Positions 15,036-17,055 of a stretch of 17,055 bases of DNA are shown in pieces (the first letter of the stretch is position 1; every line of letters starts with the position of its first letter). This DNA is from Thiotrichaceae bacterium (lineage in GTDB: Bacteria; Pseudomonadota; Gammaproteobacteria; Thiotrichales; Thiotrichaceae), in NCBI GenBank assembly GCA_027009095.1, contig JALVDG010000031.1:1-17055 (forward strand), written 5' to 3'. Position numbers and translations under genes: made by a program. The notes under the pieces were generated by a model that was not told the origin of the DNA, searched no databases, and worked only from the letters and a program-made list of their open reading frames with translations.

Positions 15036-15635
15036 TTAATCAAACGTTGATTTTGATGCATCTGCGGGCAAGGTAACTTTCAGGTTTGATGATAATCTCT
15101 GCCAATTAAAGTATGGTCCAGGATCTGTTTTACGCTCAGGCGCAATATGTTGATGCCCTGTAATAGCCCCTTTTTGTAAACTAGGATAGGCTTTTTGCAA
15201 ACAGTTGATTGCTTTCTCTAGTTGAATATATTGTTGCTCTGTAAAATTCTCATCATCTGTTCCTTCTAGCTCTATCCCTATCGAGAAATCATTACATACC
15301 TCCCTCCCCCGAAAGCTAGAAACACCTGCATGCCAAGCACGTTTATGAAATGGCACATACTGAACCATCTCACCATCGCGGCGAATTAATAAATGACTGG
15401 ATACGCGTAGTTCATAAATCTCCGCAAAAAAGGGATGAGCATCTTTAGGTAAGCAATTAGTAAACAGGCGATCTATCCAATCTCCACCATATTCTTTAGG
15501 CGGTAAACTAATATTATGTATAACAATTAAACTTAGCTCATCCGTTGGGCGATCATCAAAATTAGGTGATGGACATTGGCGTGCCTCATTCAATAAGCCC
15601 GATTGAGTATCGACTGATAAGGTAATATCGCTCAT
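15036..15635 (-). CDS. ampD: 1,6-anhydro-N-acetylmuramyl-L-alanine amidase
   Basis: A cytosolic zinc amidase that cuts anhydro-muropeptides during cell-wall recycling; its loss raises ampC beta-lactamase expression in enterobacteria. It has 199 residues (E. coli 183). It matches closely across HNISLPPKEYGGDWID, AHPFFAEIYELRVSSH, LIRRDGEMVQYVPF, KRAWHAGVSSFRGRE and CNDFSIGIELEGTD. Zinc ligands by homology are H40, H161 and D171 (the latter two in GHQHIAPERKTDPGP). The ~15-residue tail after the amidase domain is not conserved. GGAAT upstream of the ATG is a modest ribosome binding site. No ampE follows; the next gene is convergent. Copy B of the MITE begins about 50 bp upstream of its start, so its promoter is close to or partly inside that element. 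Confidence 0.96.
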   Translation of the reverse strand: MSDITLSVDTQSGLLNEARQCPSPNFDDRPTDELSLIVIHNISLPPKEYGGDWIDRLFTNCLPKDAHPFFAEIYELRVSSHLLIRRDGEMVQYVPFHKRAWHAGVSSFRGREVCNDFSIGIELEGTDDENFTEQQYIQLEKAINCLQKAYPSLQKGAITGHQHIAPERKTDPGPYFNWQRLSSNLKVTLPADASKSTFD

Positions 15636-15687
15636 ATTTTTATTCCGCCATAGATATTGAGTTTTCTATTTTACAAGGCATTATATA

Positions 15688-15844
15688 AGCACCCGCACAA
15701 AATTAATCTAAAAATTTAGTCCCTGTTTTCTGATCTTCTTCGTTATTGCTTTGGTCACATAGTTTACTATGCTCCCGTCGCAATGCCTTGAATATCAAAA
15801 AAACAGGAAACAAAATTTTGTTAAATTAATTTTGTTTGGATACT
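15688..15844 (-). mobile_element. MITE-like foldback element, copy B
   Basis: A 157-bp element bounded by TA at 15686-15687 and 15845-15846, in the orientation opposite to copy A. Its two arms match each other as inverted repeats over most of their length: AGCACCC..ACAAAATTAAT..CCTGTTTT from one end and AGTATCC..ACAAAATTAAT..CCTGTTTT from the other. ATTGC/GCAAT and then a perfect CATAGT/ACTATG stem lie at the centre. The whole element can therefore fold into one long hairpin. It contains no coding sequence. The right border is 29 bp before the rep start codon. The better internal symmetry suggests it is the less decayed copy. Confidence 0.8.
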
Positions 15845-15873
15845 TATCTCCTCACTTTAATGGCTTGCATAAA

Positions 15874-17055
15874 ATGATCACTCATCTTAATCCACCACAA
15901 CAACAAGCCGTCGAACATATAGGCTCTCCTCTGCTAGTTCTTGCAGGTGCAGGCAGTGGAAAAACGCGCGTCATTATTACCAAAATATCATGGCTTATTC
16001 GTAAAGCCGATATGAAAGCCAAAAATATTGCCGCCATTACCTTTACCAATAAAGCCGCACGCGAAATGAAAGAACGTGTCAGCGAGTTACTCAGCAAAGA
16101 GGAAGCAAAAGGGTTAACTGTTTCAACTTTCCATACATTAGGTTTAAATATTATTCGTCGTGAGTATAAAACACTCGGCTATAAAACAGGTTTTACCATT
16201 TTAGATGCTCAGGACACTGGAACGATTATTAAAGAGCTTACCTTAAAGGAGGTTGATACAGATGCCGCTGATGATGACGATGATTATCGCTGGGTCATAT
16301 CTCGCTGGAAAAATGATTTTATATCACCACAAAAAGCCTATGAAATAGCCTCCACGCCACAAGAGCTGCTTGCAGCAAAAGTCTATGAACGCTATCAGCG
16401 TCAGCTAAAAGCCTACAATGCCTTAGATTTTGATGATTTAATTGTGCTTCCTGTACAGCTATTTAATGAGCATCCTGAGATACTAAAGAAGTGGCAACAA
16501 AAACTTCGCTACCTGCTGGTCGATGAGTATCAAGACACAAATACCTGTCAATATAATTTGGTTAAACAGCTTGTGGGGATACGCTCAGGGCTTACTGTAG
16601 TGGGTGATGATGATCAATCTATCTACGCATGGCGCGGCGCACGTCCTGAAAATATAGGTCAGTTACAAAGCGATTATCCTTCATTGAAGGTGATTAAATT
16701 AGAGCAAAACTATCGCTCTACTTCCCGTATTTTAGAGAGTGCTAACCACCTAATCGCCAATAATCCACACCTCTATGATAAAAAACTTTGGAGCGCATTA
16801 GGTGATGGTGAGCGTATAAAAATACTGCCCTGCCGTACTGCCGAGCATGAGGTGGAAAAGGTCGTTGGTGAGATTATGAAATACATCTTTCGTGATCGCG
16901 CAAAAAATAAAGACTTTGCAATTCTCTACCGTAGCAACCATCAAAGTCGTTTGTTTGAACGGGTTTTGCGTGAAAATAATATCAGCTATAAAATTAGTGG
17001 TGGAACGTCCTTTTTTGAGCGTACAGAAGTCAAAGATATACTCGCTTATTTACGC
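15874..17055 (+). CDS. rep: ATP-dependent DNA helicase Rep, N-terminal part
   Basis: A superfamily 1A 3'-5' helicase that helps replication forks pass protein roadblocks. The window holds 394 codons and the frame is open to the last base, so about 280 C-terminal residues are missing. The opening [13 protein letters not shown] is the Q-motif. Further motifs are Walker A GAGSGKT (25-31), [29 protein letters not shown] (from 217), [23 protein letters not shown]-type KLEQNYRS and [22 protein letters not shown]. The last two favour Rep over UvrD or PcrA. No clear Shine-Dalgarno precedes the ATG; an earlier ATG at 15860 ends after five codons. MITE copy B lies immediately upstream and may form part of the promoter. 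Confidence 0.95.
   Translation, partial: MITHLNPPQQQAVEHIGSPLLVLAGAGSGKTRVIITKISWLIRKADMKAKNIAAITFTNKAAREMKERVSELLSKEEAKGLTVSTFHTLGLNIIRREYKTLGYKTGFTILDAQDTGTIIKELTLKEVDTDAADDDDDYRWVISRWKNDFISPQKAYEIASTPQELLAAKVYERYQRQLKAYNALDFDDLIVLPVQLFNEHPEILKKWQQKLRYLLVDEYQDTNTCQYNLVKQLVGIRSGLTVVGDDDQSIYAWRGARPENIGQLQSDYPSLKVIKLEQNYRSTSRILESANHLIANNPHLYDKKLWSALGDGERIKILPCRTAEHEVEKVVGEIMKYIFRDRAKNKDFAILYRSNHQSRLFERVLRENNISYKISGGTSFFERTEVKDILAYLR

Noticed and set aside
15882..16097. Minus-strand frame antisense to rep
   Set aside because: It is the complement of the highly conserved Walker A region of Rep; a coding shadow.
1..17055. CRISPR array, tRNA, rRNA, integrase or phage genes
   Set aside because: No regularly spaced repeats, no cloverleaf or rRNA-like sequence and no transposase, integrase or phage protein were seen.

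Overview
The window is a stretch of an A+T-rich gammaproteobacterial chromosome. The PurH, FusA2, RecQ, PurM, PurN, AmpD and Rep proteins, judged from memory of the E. coli, Vibrio and Pseudomonas proteins, all look gammaproteobacterial. I cannot place it below class; a free-living or sulfur-/methyl-oxidising lineage is only a guess. Most of the window is ordinary housekeeping sequence. The accessory character is concentrated in the last ~4 kb.

Layout, left to right. (1) 1-1832: the C-terminal end of an RND/MMPL exporter, a LolA-like periplasmic protein and a DUF2306 membrane protein, all rightward; this looks like an envelope lipid/lipoprotein transport cassette. (2) 1954-3528: purH, leftward, divergent from an MFS transporter (3695-4942). 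The two share an inverted sequence motif in their 5' regions. (3) 5234-7324: a stand-alone second-type elongation factor G (fusA2) with a hairpin-plus-T-run leader and a clear intrinsic terminator. (4) 7520-9637: recQ leftward, divergent from purM-purN-lgt (9752-12270), a tight rightward operon combining purine synthesis with lipoprotein diacylglyceryl transferase. That Lgt reads like the Bacteroidota version of the enzyme. (5) 12283-13126: a leftward pair, a single-pass membrane protein ending in a FYQWL motif and a DUF3106 protein. (6) 13127-13624: ~500 bp without genes that ends in a promoter and a leader hairpin for a small periplasmic TlpA-like thioredoxin (13625-14110). (7) 14261-15844: two copies of an undescribed ~160-bp foldback (MITE-like) element in inverted orientation, each bounded by TA dinucleotides. 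They enclose a hypothetical membrane protein and ampD. The right copy ends 29 bp before the start of rep, which runs off the end of the window.

Functionally, purH, purM and purN supply three steps of de novo purine synthesis; lgt and ampD concern the cell envelope; recQ and rep are DNA helicases. The most interesting non-genic signals are the MITE pair, the structured leaders of the tlpA-like and fusA2 genes, and the shared purH/MFS motif.
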